Below the pieces are notes generated by a model, which saw nothing but the letters and a program-made list of their open reading frames with translations, was not told the origin of the DNA and did not search any database. This document shows positions 1 through 8,218 of a stretch of 64,000 nucleotides of DNA, piece after piece. The first letter of the stretch is position 1. Every line of letters starts with the position of its first letter. The stretch covers positions 1,488,001-1,552,000 of the forward strand of contig NZ_VTGX01000001.1 of assembly GCF_009729095.1 (NCBI RefSeq). The letters are read 5' to 3'. Source of the stretch: Mycolicibacterium sp. CBMA 247. GTDB taxonomy: Bacteria > Actinomycetota > Actinomycetes > Mycobacteriales > Mycobacteriaceae. Both the position numbers and the translations under genes were made by a program.

Positions 1-359
1 TCGCCATCGGAGCGAATCCGCCAATACTCGGCACCGTAGGAGTACCGAGTTCGTTCCATACTCCATACCTGTGCCAGCGAGTCGCCACGCAGGAAGCCAT
101 GCGGGAACCCTGGCCACGGACGTTCAGCTTCATTCGGTGCGCTGAACCTGGCTAGCCTCGGCTGCTCGAACCGCACGACGTCCGCAAATTCAGGAGCCGC
201 GTCAACGCCAAAAGCAGCCAATAGCTCTGAGGGGGTGCGCAGGCTGACTGCCGCCCCCGCGTCCGTTACAAAGCCACCAACTTGATCCTCTCCAACCTCC
301 ACGATGGCAGCAGAGATCGGATTGGCAAGAAGCTTCTGCAGCACGATCCGCTCAGCCAC
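1..359 (-). CDS. Unknown protein, 3' end outside window
   Basis: An open minus-strand frame starts at a GTG (357-359) and runs off the left edge, giving about 119 residues. The visible part begins with a short helical-looking stretch, then a small beta-type domain with GDSLAQVW and RYSYGAEYWRI near the truncation. The start lies 17 nt after the stop of the Imm61-like gene and has GGAAG upstream, so the two are probably co-transcribed. I do not recognise the family. Its position suggests another member of a toxin/immunity neighbourhood, but that is inference. Confidence 0.55.
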   Translation of the reverse strand, partial: MAERIVLQKLLANPISAAIVEVGEDQVGGFVTDAGAAVSLRTPSELLAAFGVDAAPEFADVVRFEQPRLARFSAPNEAERPWPGFPHGFLRGDSLAQVWSMERTRYSYGAEYWRIRSDG

Positions 360-376
360 AACAAGTCACTTCCGTT

Positions 377-906
377 CTAAGCACGAATTCCAAATAATGG
401 TCTGCCATCTTCACTCCGGAACGATTCTTCGATCTCATCGACCGTGGCGCGCAGGAACGCAGAAAGAGGCGCTAGCTGCCTAGGTGCCATGATTCGTCCG
501 CCACCGCTTGCCGCAATAACTCGATCCGTCGGGTCGATCAGGACGTAGCGATCGACTCCACCAAATTTCTGCGAAGCAATCCGATAGCCATGCATCAATT
601 CATCTGGAGACATCGGCGTAGCTATGATTGACATTTCTTTATGGCTTCTATAAGAGTCACCGAACCAGCCGAACAAGAATCGTTCGGCCACCGTACAGGA
701 CGCGCCCGAGAAGATGAAGCACTCAGGGCCAAGCCGGTCTGAACAGTATATTTCTATTTCTACCCACCCGTCAGGCTTCTCTCTGAGGAGGTACCGAACT
801 TCGCCCCCGCGGTTCCAGAAAATATCGCTTGCCCGTCTTCCGCGTCTCTGGTGAGTGGAAATTCCGCCAGATTGGCCCAATTTTCGATTTCACTGGATAC
901 CGCCAT
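377..906 (-). pseudogene. Imm61-like immunity protein, frameshifted near 819-822
   Basis: The minus frame 377-880 encodes a domain resembling mycobacterial Imm61 immunity proteins: WNRGGEVRYLLREK, then a GPECFIFSG region, AERFLFGWFG, and a C-terminal RSEDGRPLFG. Its only in-frame start is a TTG at 880, right after a stop. In the neighbouring frame, an ATG at 904-906 begins MAVSSEIENWANLAEF and leads through LTRDAEDGQAIF, which reads as the natural N-terminus. The two frames meet at the A/T run 819-822, where one extra base would join them. The gene is therefore either truly broken, a sequencing error, or less likely a programmed frameshift. The Imm61 assignment is from memory of the family. 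Confidence 0.7.
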
Positions 907-938
907 ACTCTTCGACATCGCCCAAGCCACCTCCGACC

Positions 939-1090
939 TTACGACCGTCTATTTTCACCACAATCTGCAATATCCACCGTCAGCACTTCATCGAGTTCAT
1001 CATACGTAAGCAGCGACAGCTGATTTTCCGGCCGGGCGTTAAGAATCCCTCGGACCGCAGGCGTCGCAACAGTGCACGGCCGCGCGATTA
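939..1090 (-). pseudogene. Coding remnant without a start
   Basis: A minus-strand frame ends with TAA at 939-941 and reads TPAVRGILNARPENQ, then LSLLTYDELDEVLTVD, which looks like real protein. It has no ATG, GTG or TTG between its upstream limit near 1090 and this segment, and it sits between the 87-residue gene and the Imm61-like gene. It is most likely the tail of a gene whose front was deleted or shifted out of frame. I cannot name the family. Confidence 0.3.
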
Positions 1091-1351
1091 CATCGGCACA
1101 CCACGATCGGTACCGGGTTTGAGTATGAGTAGATCGTCATGTTCTCGACGGCGACATTCCTCGGCGAAAGCTGCCGCAAGATCAGGTTGCTCATGGAACC
1201 GGTTGTACTGATCTGGCGTCAACCAGTAGGACTCTTCGTAATCGACCATTCGGTTGGACACCGGTATCCCCAGATACGGCCGACCCGACGATTGCTCGAT
1301 ACCGAGCACATAACGCTGCGGCCGCGAGAAGTACGTGTCATTGAATTTCAT
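1088..1351 (-). CDS. Small orphan protein, 87 aa
   Basis: This intact frame starts at an ATG (1349-1351) and encodes a compact soluble protein with YVLGIEQSSGRPYLGIPVSN near the N-terminus and HDDLLILKPGTDRGVPM at the end. I recall similar small proteins beside immunity genes in mycobacteria but know no function. Its start overlaps by 14 nt the stop of an upstream remnant (TGA at 1338-1340), so it was probably translationally coupled to a gene that has since decayed. Codon use is less GC-biased than in the core genes further right. Confidence 0.65.
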   Translation of the reverse strand: MKFNDTYFSRPQRYVLGIEQSSGRPYLGIPVSNRMVDYEESYWLTPDQYNRFHEQPDLAAAFAEECRRREHDDLLILKPGTDRGVPM

Positions 1352-1476
1352 TAGTAGTCACCACCTGCGGGGGGCCGGACGCCACCATCAGACCGTCAAG
1401 CGCATCGCGCACAACACCGGGGCCCTCGCCGACACAAGCACCCACACCTGGCGTCCGACTCAAATTGAGTCCCATC
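1338..1476 (-). pseudogene. Remnant tail of an upstream gene
   Basis: This minus-strand frame opens after a TAA at 1477-1479 and ends at TGA 1338-1340. It reads VRDALDGLMVASGPPQVVTT, a plausible C-terminus, and its stop overlaps the start of the 87-residue gene as in a compact operon. No start codon with a ribosome-binding site is present, so I take it as the surviving 3' end of a deleted gene. The family is not recognised. Confidence 0.35.
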
Positions 1477-1495
1477 TTAACGCGAAGTCCAGCAC

Positions 1496-1845
1496 CTACT
1501 TCACAATAGTCAGATCTGTCCCCTTCATCTCGGGATAGCCCGTTTCAGGGTAAGCATCGCGAATTTCGTGAGCCAAAATTTTCAGTGCTTCCATAGCGTT
1601 GTCGGTCGGGTGTTCGGAACCTGCGATCAAAAAGTACCGCCCAACGTCTACCTTATAGCAACCCTCACTAAAAATGACTTTCATGACAAGTAACCCGTCT
1701 TCCGAGGAATATAATGTAAAATCCCAGGGGTTCATCGCGATCTTGCTTAATTGCATCAGAATAGTGGTCCAGTTCGTCTTGCCAGCGCCTGGGGATTCCC
1801 GAGGATCAGCTCGCGCACGACATCTTGGTGATTGTCGAGTTCCAT
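1496..1845 (-). pseudogene. Degenerate gene in three frames
   Basis: Protein-like sequence passes through three minus-strand frames. From an ATG at 1843-1845 one frame reads MELDNHQDVVRELILGNPQ. A second, from about 1800, reads RRWQDELDHYSDAIKQDRDE. A third, from about 1735, reads DFTLYSSEDGLLVMKVIF and continues through KVDVGRYFLIAG to a stop at 1496. Joined, they give one protein of roughly 115 residues with at least two frameshifts near 1785 and 1735. The long uninterrupted frame reaching to 1960 is mostly out of register in its first half. The family is unknown; it is probably another broken member of the toxin/immunity-like cluster. Confidence 0.45.
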
Positions 1846-2020
1846 CCCGGTGGCACTTATACACCCCTAATGCCATCAGCAGATGAATGGGGCTCTGACC
1901 CGCAATAGCCACCTGGTGGAAGGCTGCCCATGGAGACCTGGGAGCGGTGGTAAATACCAAAGATATGATTCAAAGAGATCGATTACACCGTCACCGACAT
2001 ATTAACAGGAGGAGTGCAGT

Positions 2021-2068
2021 GTGACTTACGCGAGCCTTGGCGATCGAATTAACGCATTAGATAAGTGA
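2021..2068 (+). pseudogene. Truncated gene start with strong RBS (15 codons)
   Basis: A perfect AGGAGGA (2007-2013) sits 7 nt before a GTG at 2021. The frame reads VTYASLGDRINALDK and stops at 2066-2068, inside the 3' end of the opposite-strand gene. An AT-rich stretch (catattaac) upstream could be a -10 region. The quality of the initiation signal and the abrupt stop suggest the 5' end of a gene whose body was lost by rearrangement. A short peptide gene is the alternative. Confidence 0.35.
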
Positions 2069-2342
2069 AGTAGTTGCCGATACATTCAAGGGATTTCCCC
2101 GAAATCTCGGGATGACGGTCATGCATCACTGCCTCAACGTAGTCACCGGCGTCGTTGAGGCTCATCGAGTTCCAGTCAGGCTTGATACCCATTGCTTCGT
2201 CAAGGATTAGGCGAACCCGGTCCTTGGCCACTCCGACTGCAACCGGGCCAAAATGTGAAGCAAACTCTGCATCGTTTCTGCCAGGATAGTGTTTCAAATA
2301 CAGAGTAATGGCTTCATTGATATCTATTTCATCACTAGCCAT
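2049..2342 (-). CDS. Small orphan protein, 97 aa
   Basis: The gene starts at an ATG (2340-2342) preceded by AGGTGG at good spacing. The product is helical and acidic, with ITLYLKHYPGRNDAEFASHF near the N-terminus, LILDEAMGIKPDWN in the middle and IGNYFTYLMR at the end. I know no function. Size, composition and position suggest an immunity-type or accessory protein, but this is inference. The frame is intact, unlike most of its neighbours. Confidence 0.6.
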   Translation of the reverse strand: MASDEIDINEAITLYLKHYPGRNDAEFASHFGPVAVGVAKDRVRLILDEAMGIKPDWNSMSLNDAGDYVEAVMHDRHPEISGKSLECIGNYFTYLMR

Positions 2343-2604
2343 TTAATCCACCTATCTTTCCCTTAGCTAATCGCGGCGGCCCAACCTGCTCCCCCAGCGT
2401 CCCGGGAGGAGAGAACCTTCGTCCCAGGCGGTGGCGTAGAACTGCACACCTACCAGTTGCGGTCACTGATCTGCGACGCCCTGAAGATCCATCCCGATCA
2501 GATTCGGCATGGTCCATGACGGTGACGCAGCACCCGTCGCGCTCGTCACCGCTACGGCCACAGCCACAACACCGGCAGCCACGATCAAGCCCAGACCGCA
2601 CCAC
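2343..2604. other. Gap with a possible plus-strand coding remnant
   Basis: There is no convincing gene here. On the plus strand, about 2385-2520, one frame reads TFVPGGGVELHTYQLRSLIC, then DALKIHPDQIRHGP, to a TGA at 2518-2520. That looks protein-like but has no start signal. It may be the tail of a lost gene at the border between the decayed region and the SDR gene. Confidence 0.25.
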
Positions 2605-4023
2605 CTACCAATTGCTCGGCGAGTAATCCTTCAGAAAACACCCGTGCACATCCTCACCCAACTCCCCCCGCACAATCGGGTCATACACGCGCGCAGCACC
2701 ATCCACCAGATCCAGCGGCGCGTGGAAACCCTCCTCGGCCAGCCGTAGCTTGGTCGGATGCGGACGCTCGTCGGTGATCCACCCGGTATCGACCGCGGTC
2801 ATCAAGATCCCGTCTTGCTCCAGCATCTCCCCCGAACTCGTGCGGGTCAGCATGTTCAGCGCGGCCTTGGCCATGTTGGTGTGCGGGTGCCCGGGTCCCT
2901 TGTACCCGCGGCTGAACTGACCTTCCATCGCTGACACGTTCACCACGTACTTGCGACGCGCCGACGACGCAGCAAGTGCCGGGCGCAGCCGGCTCACCAG
3001 AATGAACGGCGCGGTCTGGTTGCACAGCTGCACTTCGAGCAGCTCCATCGCGTCGACCTCGTGCACGCGTTGGGTCCAACTGTTCACCGACGCGGTATCG
3101 GGCAGCAGCCCACCCGCGTCAATGGCAATCCCGGCGGAGATCCGCTCCGGCGAGGCGCTGCGGGCGGTCAGGGCCAGCTCGGTCAGCGCGTGCGCGGCAG
3201 GGTGCTCGCCGAGACTCCCGGCCAGGGCATGCGGATGCGCGTCACTGACATGGTCGAACGTGACCACGTCTACCAACGCCGGCGGCGGAGTGCGCTCGGC
3301 CTCCACCAGTGCGGCATACGAGCCCGGCGGGCGGCGCACTGTCTGCGCCGCATTGTTGATCAGAATGTCCAGCGGCCCCTGCGCAGCCACCTCGTCGGCC
3401 AAGGCGACCACCTGGGCCGGGTCACGCAGGTCGATCCCCACCACACGCAGCCGGTGCAACCAGTCGGCGCTGTCCTCCATCGCAGCGAAGCGGCGCACCG
3501 CGTCGTTGGGAAACCGGGTGGTGATCGTGGTGTGCGCGCCGTCGCGCAACAGCCGCAGCGCGATGTACATGCCGATCTTGGCGCGCCCGCCGGTGAGCAG
3601 GGCGGTGCGCCCGGTCAGGTCGGTGCGGGCGTCGCGCTTGGCCCGGTTGACCGCGGCGCATTCCGGACAAAGCTGGTGGTAGAACGCGTCGACCACGGTG
3701 TGGTGGTTCTTGCAGATGTAGCAGGCCCGCGAGCGCAGGAGCGTGCCCGCACTGGCCCCGACCACAGTGGACACCAGCGGCAAACCTTGGGTCTCGTCGT
3801 CGATCCGTCCGGGCGCACCCGTGGCGGTGGCGGCGATGACAGCGCGGTCAGCAGCCGCGATCGCGTCGCGTTTGGCGTCTCGGCGGGCCTTCTTCACCGC
3901 CTTGAACAGGCCCGCTGTGGCCTGGCGCACAGCAACGGCATCGGGATGCTCGGGCGGCAGCGCCTGCACCTCGGACAGCACCCGCAGGCACGTGCTGAGC
4001 TGGTCGGGATCGATCGCGTTCAC
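2605..4023 (-). CDS. SDR-family oxidoreductase with N-terminal CxxC pair
   Basis: 472 aa, GTG start. Residues 1-95 are a helical Ala/Lys-rich extension. Residues 101-122 hold two CxxC pairs (CYIC, CPEC), which would suit a small zinc ribbon. A Rossmann short-chain dehydrogenase domain follows from about 135: TGGRAKIG (144-151) binds the dinucleotide, NNAA (223-226) is the structural motif, and Ser364 is followed by TNMAKAALNM. The lysine of the usual YxxxK is present (Lys386), but the residue four before it is Thr382, so the standard catalytic tyrosine is displaced or absent; Tyr374 is nearby. Substrate unknown. It is divergent from the ABC operon. Family assignment is firm; activity is not. 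Confidence 0.8.
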   Translation of the reverse strand: MNAIDPDQLSTCLRVLSEVQALPPEHPDAVAVRQATAGLFKAVKKARRDAKRDAIAAADRAVIAATATGAPGRIDDETQGLPLVSTVVGASAGTLLRSRACYICKNHHTVVDAFYHQLCPECAAVNRAKRDARTDLTGRTALLTGGRAKIGMYIALRLLRDGAHTTITTRFPNDAVRRFAAMEDSADWLHRLRVVGIDLRDPAQVVALADEVAAQGPLDILINNAAQTVRRPPGSYAALVEAERTPPPALVDVVTFDHVSDAHPHALAGSLGEHPAAHALTELALTARSASPERISAGIAIDAGGLLPDTASVNSWTQRVHEVDAMELLEVQLCNQTAPFILVSRLRPALAASSARRKYVVNVSAMEGQFSRGYKGPGHPHTNMAKAALNMLTRTSSGEMLEQDGILMTAVDTGWITDERPHPTKLRLAEEGFHAPLDLVDGAARVYDPIVRGELGEDVHGCFLKDYSPSNW

Positions 4024-4175
4024 GGTGCGAGGGTACGGGGGGTGGGGCCAAATCCCCGTATCGAGCGAACGACCTTAGCTGAACCTTCGTTCCGATCCTC
4101 CAGCACGTGCCGCTGGGCCAGACCAGTCCCAGCGGCCAGAGCACACCTACACCCCCGTCCAGTCCGGCGGCACTG

Positions 4176-4187
4176 GGCCAGCTGGCC
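4176..4187. promoter_or_regulatory. 12-nt perfect palindrome in divergent gap
   Basis: GGCCAGCTGGCC lies in the 241-nt gap between the SDR gene (minus) and the ABC permease (plus). The rest of the gap shows no gene. It could be an operator for either gene, or chance in GC-rich DNA. Confidence 0.2.
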
Positions 4188-4264
4188 TGACACCAATCGC
4201 CCCAATAACCGCCACCAGCAACAACCACCTCGGTAACGTCGAAAGCGATGCGCAGGGCCTCGAC

Positions 4265-5314
4265 GTGTTGATCGCGGCATTACGCGATCTGCAGTGGCGG
4301 CGGCGGCGATTCATGATCGCCGCCGTCGGCACCGGGTTGGTCTTTGCCATGACGTTGGTGTTGACGGGCCTCGCCCATGGTTTTCGGGTCGAGGCCGAAC
4401 GCAGTGTCGATGCGCTGGGCCTGGACGCCTTCATGATCAAGGCCGGAGCGGCGGGGCCGTTCCTCGGCTCAGCACCGTTGCCGCCCACTGAAGTTCAGCG
4501 AGCCGCCAGCCTGCCCGGCGTCACAGCTGCCGTCCCGCTCGTCTACGGCTCCTCAACCATCCCCAACAACGGCACCCCGAGAAACGTCAACGTATTCGGG
4601 GTGCCAGACCAGGGACCAGGCACGCCGGCCATAACAGCCGGACGGGCGCCCCATGCCCCCGACGAGGTCGCAGTGTCGACGACGATGGATCGCCCGATCG
4701 GCTCTGACCTCGCGGTCGGAGCGGCGAAACTGCACGTCGTCGGCCTGGTCAATGACCTCACCGCCCTGGCCGCCCAGGACAACATCTATCTGACGGTGCC
4801 CGGCGCCCAACAACTGCTGTTCTCGGGGCAGCGACTGATCTCATCGGTCGGCATCGTCGGCACCCCGGGACCGCCACCACCGGAATTCCGCATCGTCGAC
4901 CGGGCCGGCGCCATAGACGACATGGTGCGCCCGCTGCGCGGCGCCAACCAGGCGATGAGCCTGATGGCCGGCCTGCTGTGGGCGGTCGCGGTGTTGATCG
5001 TCGGCTCGGTGATCTACCTGTCGGCGCTGGAACGCACGCGGGACTTCGCGGTGTTCAAAGCCGTCGGGGTGGCCAGCCGGTCCATCATGGCCGGCCTGGC
5101 GATGCAGGCGGTGATGGTCGCCCTGCTGGCCGCACTGCTGGGCGCGGGACTGTCGTTGCTGCTCGGACCGCTGTTCCCAATGCGCTGCGACGTCCCCACC
5201 GTGGCATTCGTCGCACTGCCGATCGTCGCCGTCGTGGTCGGCCTGCTGGCCAGTGTGGCCGGGCTGCGCCGCGCCGTCACTGTCGACCCAGCCCTGGCAT
5301 TCCGAGGCCCCTGA
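4265..5314 (+). CDS. FtsX-like ABC transporter permease
   Basis: 349 aa. The GTG at 4265 is chosen because the product then begins MLIAALRDLQWRRRR, as I recall for M. tuberculosis Rv0072, which has the same length. It has one N-terminal membrane segment (about 18-37), an extracytoplasmic MacB-like domain (about 40-220) and three C-terminal segments with YLSALERTRDFAVFKAVGV between them. That is the FtsX/MacB permease layout. It is followed one base later by the ATPase gene, so the two should form one transporter. Rv0072/Rv0073 are annotated as glutamine transport, but the architecture fits export or lipid/lipoprotein handling at least as well. Confidence 0.85.
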   Translation: MLIAALRDLQWRRRRFMIAAVGTGLVFAMTLVLTGLAHGFRVEAERSVDALGLDAFMIKAGAAGPFLGSAPLPPTEVQRAASLPGVTAAVPLVYGSSTIPNNGTPRNVNVFGVPDQGPGTPAITAGRAPHAPDEVAVSTTMDRPIGSDLAVGAAKLHVVGLVNDLTALAAQDNIYLTVPGAQQLLFSGQRLISSVGIVGTPGPPPPEFRIVDRAGAIDDMVRPLRGANQAMSLMAGLLWAVAVLIVGSVIYLSALERTRDFAVFKAVGVASRSIMAGLAMQAVMVALLAALLGAGLSLLLGPLFPMRCDVPTVAFVALPIVAVVVGLLASVAGLRRAVTVDPALAFRGP

Positions 5315-5315
5315 C

Positions 5316-6305
5316 ATGGCAGACCTACTCGTCAAAGACCTCGTCGTGGAGTACTCCAGCGGCGGTTACGCGGTGCGCCCGATCGACGGTCTCGACCTCG
5401 ATGTGCCTGCCGGATCGCTGGCAATCCTGTTGGGCCCCAGCGGTTGCGGGAAGACAACGCTCTTGTCCTGTCTGGGCGGGATCCTCAAACCGACCGCGGG
5501 CCGCATCGAGTTCGGCGACATCGACGTGACTACCCTGAACAAGAGGGCACTTTCGGACTACCGGCGCGACACCGTCGGAATCGTGTTCCAGGCCTTCAAC
5601 CTGGTGCCCAGCCTGACTGCAGTGGAAAACGTGATGGTGCCGCTGCGCGCCGCCGGCAGAACGCGACAGGCAGCCCGCGAACGCGCCACAGAATTGCTGA
5701 CACGCGTCGGGCTCGAGCACCGATTGCACCACCGCCCCGGCGATCTCAGCGGCGGGCAACAGCAACGCGTCGCGGTGGCCCGCGCCATCGCGCTCGATCC
5801 GCCACTGATCCTGGCCGACGAGCCGACCGCACATCTGGACTTCATCCAGGTCGAGGAAGTGCTCCGGCTCATCCGCGAGCTCGCCAGCGGCGAACGCGTC
5901 GTCGTCGTCGCCACGCACGACACTCGCATCCTGCCGCTCGCCGACCGCGTGGTGGAACTCGTTCCGCACGTTGCCGTCGAGCATCAGAACACCGAGACCG
6001 TGACCATCGAGGCCGGCGAGGTGCTGTTCTCGCAGGGCGAGATGGGCGACCTGATCTACATCATCTCCGACGGCGAGATCGAGCTAGCCCGCGAATTGGC
6101 CAGCGGCGGTGAGGAAGTCATCAAAGTCGCCGGTCCCGGCGACTACTTCGGCGAGATGGGGCCATTGTTCAGCCTGCCCCGCTCCGCCACCGCACGCGCG
6201 AAAACCGACGCCACCGTCGTCGGCTACACCGTCCAGGCGTTCCGGGAACTGCTCGGCCCCACCGGCGCCCGCAACCTGATCGGGCAGCCCGAATCCGAGG
6301 ACTGA
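5316..6305 (+). CDS. ABC ATPase fused to a cyclic-nucleotide-binding-like domain
   Basis: 329 aa, ATG at 5316 one base after the permease stop. Residues 1-220 are a LolD/MacB-type ATPase: Walker A GPSGCGKTT (40-48), Q-loop in FQAFN, signature LSGGQQQR (144-151), Walker B LILADEP (164-170) and the switch His in VATHD. Residues about 225-315 match a cNMP-binding/Crp-type beta roll, with GEVLFSQGEMGDLIYIISDG and GPGDYFGEMG before the RSATARA arginine. The fusion implies the transporter responds to a small ligand, or uses the domain as a scaffold. M. tuberculosis Rv0073 is, as I recall, the same size. Confidence 0.88.
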   Translation: MADLLVKDLVVEYSSGGYAVRPIDGLDLDVPAGSLAILLGPSGCGKTTLLSCLGGILKPTAGRIEFGDIDVTTLNKRALSDYRRDTVGIVFQAFNLVPSLTAVENVMVPLRAAGRTRQAARERATELLTRVGLEHRLHHRPGDLSGGQQQRVAVARAIALDPPLILADEPTAHLDFIQVEEVLRLIRELASGERVVVVATHDTRILPLADRVVELVPHVAVEHQNTETVTIEAGEVLFSQGEMGDLIYIISDGEIELARELASGGEEVIKVAGPGDYFGEMGPLFSLPRSATARAKTDATVVGYTVQAFRELLGPTGARNLIGQPESED

Positions 6306-6306
6306 T

Positions 6307-7140
6307 ATGACTGAACTCGACACCCGCGTCGCGGTCTACCTCGACTTCGACAACATCGTCATCTCCCGCTACGACCAGGTCAACGGCCGCAACTCATTTC
6401 AAAAGGACAAAGCCAAGGGCCTGGAACCCGACAAGCTCACCAAGGCCACCGTCGACGTCGCCGCCGTCCTGGACTTCGCCTCCTCCTTCGGCACCTTGGT
6501 GCTCACCCGCGCCTACGCGGACTGGTCGGCCGACGTCAACGCCGGATACCGCGAGCAGCTCGTCGGCCGCGCCGTGGACCTGGTGCAGCTCTTCCCCGCT
6601 GCTGCGTACGGCAAGAACGGTGCCGACATCCGGCTGGCCGTCGACACGGTGGAGGACATGTTCCGCCTGCCCGACCTCACCCATGTGGTGATCGTGGCCG
6701 GCGACTCCGACTACATCCCACTCGCCCAGCGCTGCAAACGCCTGGGCCGCTATGTCGTCGGCATCGGCGTGGCCGGCTCCTCGAGCCGGGTGCTGGCCGC
6801 CGCGTGCGACGAGTTCGTCGTCTACGACGCGCTGCCCGGCATCCCCACCCTCGGTACCGAGCCCGAACCCAAGCAGCAGAAGCGCACCCGCAAGAAGGAA
6901 GAACCCGACCCACAGGCCGAGGCCACCGCGCTGCTCACCCGCGCCCTGCAGATCGGCCTGGAGAAGGACGACGTCGAGTGGCTGCACAACTCCGCGGTCA
7001 AGGGGCAGATGAAGCGGATGGACCCGTCCTTCAGCGAGAAGTCGTTGGGATTCAAATCTTTCAGCGACTTCCTGCGGTCGCGTTCCGATGTCGTCGAGTT
7101 GGACGAGAGTTCGACGACACGCATGGTCAAGCTGCGGTAG
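6307..7140 (+). CDS. NYN-domain (PIN-like) protein with C-terminal LOTUS/OST-HTH-like domain
   Basis: 277 aa, one base after the ATPase stop, so probably the third gene of the operon. Residues 1-170 form a NYN nuclease-like domain with acidic residues at the expected strand ends: DFDN (13-16), ADIRLAVD (106-113) and GDSDYIPL (132-139). A charged Lys/Glu linker (about 185-205) leads to a 70-residue domain with [12 protein letters not shown], typical of OST-HTH/LOTUS RNA-binding modules. An RNA-directed role is known for such architectures; the target here is unknown. The 3' end overlaps galK on the other strand by 14 nt. Confidence 0.83.
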   Translation: MTELDTRVAVYLDFDNIVISRYDQVNGRNSFQKDKAKGLEPDKLTKATVDVAAVLDFASSFGTLVLTRAYADWSADVNAGYREQLVGRAVDLVQLFPAAAYGKNGADIRLAVDTVEDMFRLPDLTHVVIVAGDSDYIPLAQRCKRLGRYVVGIGVAGSSSRVLAAACDEFVVYDALPGIPTLGTEPEPKQQKRTRKKEEPDPQAEATALLTRALQIGLEKDDVEWLHNSAVKGQMKRMDPSFSEKSLGFKSFSDFLRSRSDVVELDESSTTRMVKLR

Positions 7141-8218
7141 CCGGCCCCGCGCCACCACCCGCGTGCGTCCTGGTGATGGCCGGCTCCGGGTATCCGGCAT
7201 CACGCGCCGCCCGGACCACCGCCTCGCCGACCGCATCCACCCGCTCCCCCGGCACCAGCGCGATGATGCAGCCACCAAACCCGCCACCGGTCATCCGCGC
7301 CCCGAGCGCACCGCCCTGCACAGCAGCCTCGGCGATCAGATCGAGGTGCAGGGTAGTGATCTCGAAGTCGTCGCGCATCGAGGCGTGGGATGCGGTCCAC
7401 AGCTCACCGACCGCCGCGAAATCCGACGATGCCATCGCGGCAACACAATCGAGCACCCGCTGGTTCTCGGTCAGCACATGACGCGCCCGCCGGGCATCGA
7501 TCGGATCGGAGACCCCATCCAGGGCTGGCACCGCGTCGACATCACGCAGCGAGGCCACCCCAAGATCGGCGGCAGCCCGCTCACACGATGCCCGGCGGGC
7601 CGCGTACTCGCCACCGGCGTGCGCGTGCCGGGCCCGTGAGTCGATCAACAGCAGTGCCACCCCGAACGCCTCGGGATCGAAGCGCACCGGCTGCACGGTG
7701 ACGTCGCGGAAGTCGATCAGCATCGCCTGCCCCGGCTCACCGAACAACGACGCCAGCTGATCGAGCAGTCCCGTTGGCGCGCCGACGTACTCGTTCTCGG
7801 CCTGCTGAGCGATACGGGCCTGCTCGATGCGATCGATATCGACACCGGCCGCCGTGAGCAGCGCACCGAGCACCGCGCATTCCAGCGCCGCCGACGAGGA
7901 CAGCCCCGACCCGATCTCGACATCGCTGGTGATCGTCATCCTCCCGCCCGGCACCGAAATCCCGGCGCGCCGCAGCGCCCACACCACCCCGGCGACATAC
8001 GCCGCCCACCCCGTCACCTCTCCCGGCACGGTGTCCACACCGATCCGCACAGCCTGGTCACCCAACGCACTCGAAACCGACAGCACCCCCGACGAGTCCG
8101 GATCGAAGCCCACAGAGGTCCGCTGCGGCAAGGCAATCGGCAGCGCGAACCCCAGGTTGTAGTCGGTGTGCTCGCCGATCAGATTGATCCGGCCCGGGGC
8201 GGAGTATCTGATCGTCAT
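7127..8218 (-). CDS. galK: Galactokinase
   Basis: 363 aa, phosphorylates alpha-D-galactose in the Leloir pathway. The start is the ATG at 8216-8218, giving [20 protein letters not shown], the GHMP-kinase galactose signature at residues 15-20. A longer frame exists upstream but lies inside galT. The ATP-binding [11 protein letters not shown] and the third GHMP motif ([10 protein letters not shown]) near the C-terminus are intact. Start and galT stop overlap by 4 nt (ATGA), so translation is coupled. Confidence 0.93.
   Translation of the reverse strand: MTIRYSAPGRINLIGEHTDYNLGFALPIALPQRTSVGFDPDSSGVLSVSSALGDQAVRIGVDTVPGEVTGWAAYVAGVVWALRRAGISVPGGRMTITSDVEIGSGLSSSAALECAVLGALLTAAGVDIDRIEQARIAQQAENEYVGAPTGLLDQLASLFGEPGQAMLIDFRDVTVQPVRFDPEAFGVALLLIDSRARHAHAGGEYAARRASCERAAADLGVASLRDVDAVPALDGVSDPIDARRARHVLTENQRVLDCVAAMASSDFAAVGELWTASHASMRDDFEITTLHLDLIAEAAVQGGALGARMTGGGFGGCIIALVPGERVDAVGEAVVRAARDAGYPEPAITRTHAGGGAGPATAA

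Noticed and set aside
1139..1538. Plus-strand open frames opposite the small orphan genes
   Set aside because: No ribosome-binding sites and sequence that mirrors the better minus-strand frames; treated as shadows.
2335..2604. 89-codon minus-strand frame rich in Arg, Gly and Cys
   Set aside because: Composition is that of GC-rich noncoding DNA and it ends on the start of the 97-residue gene; no domain-like sequence.
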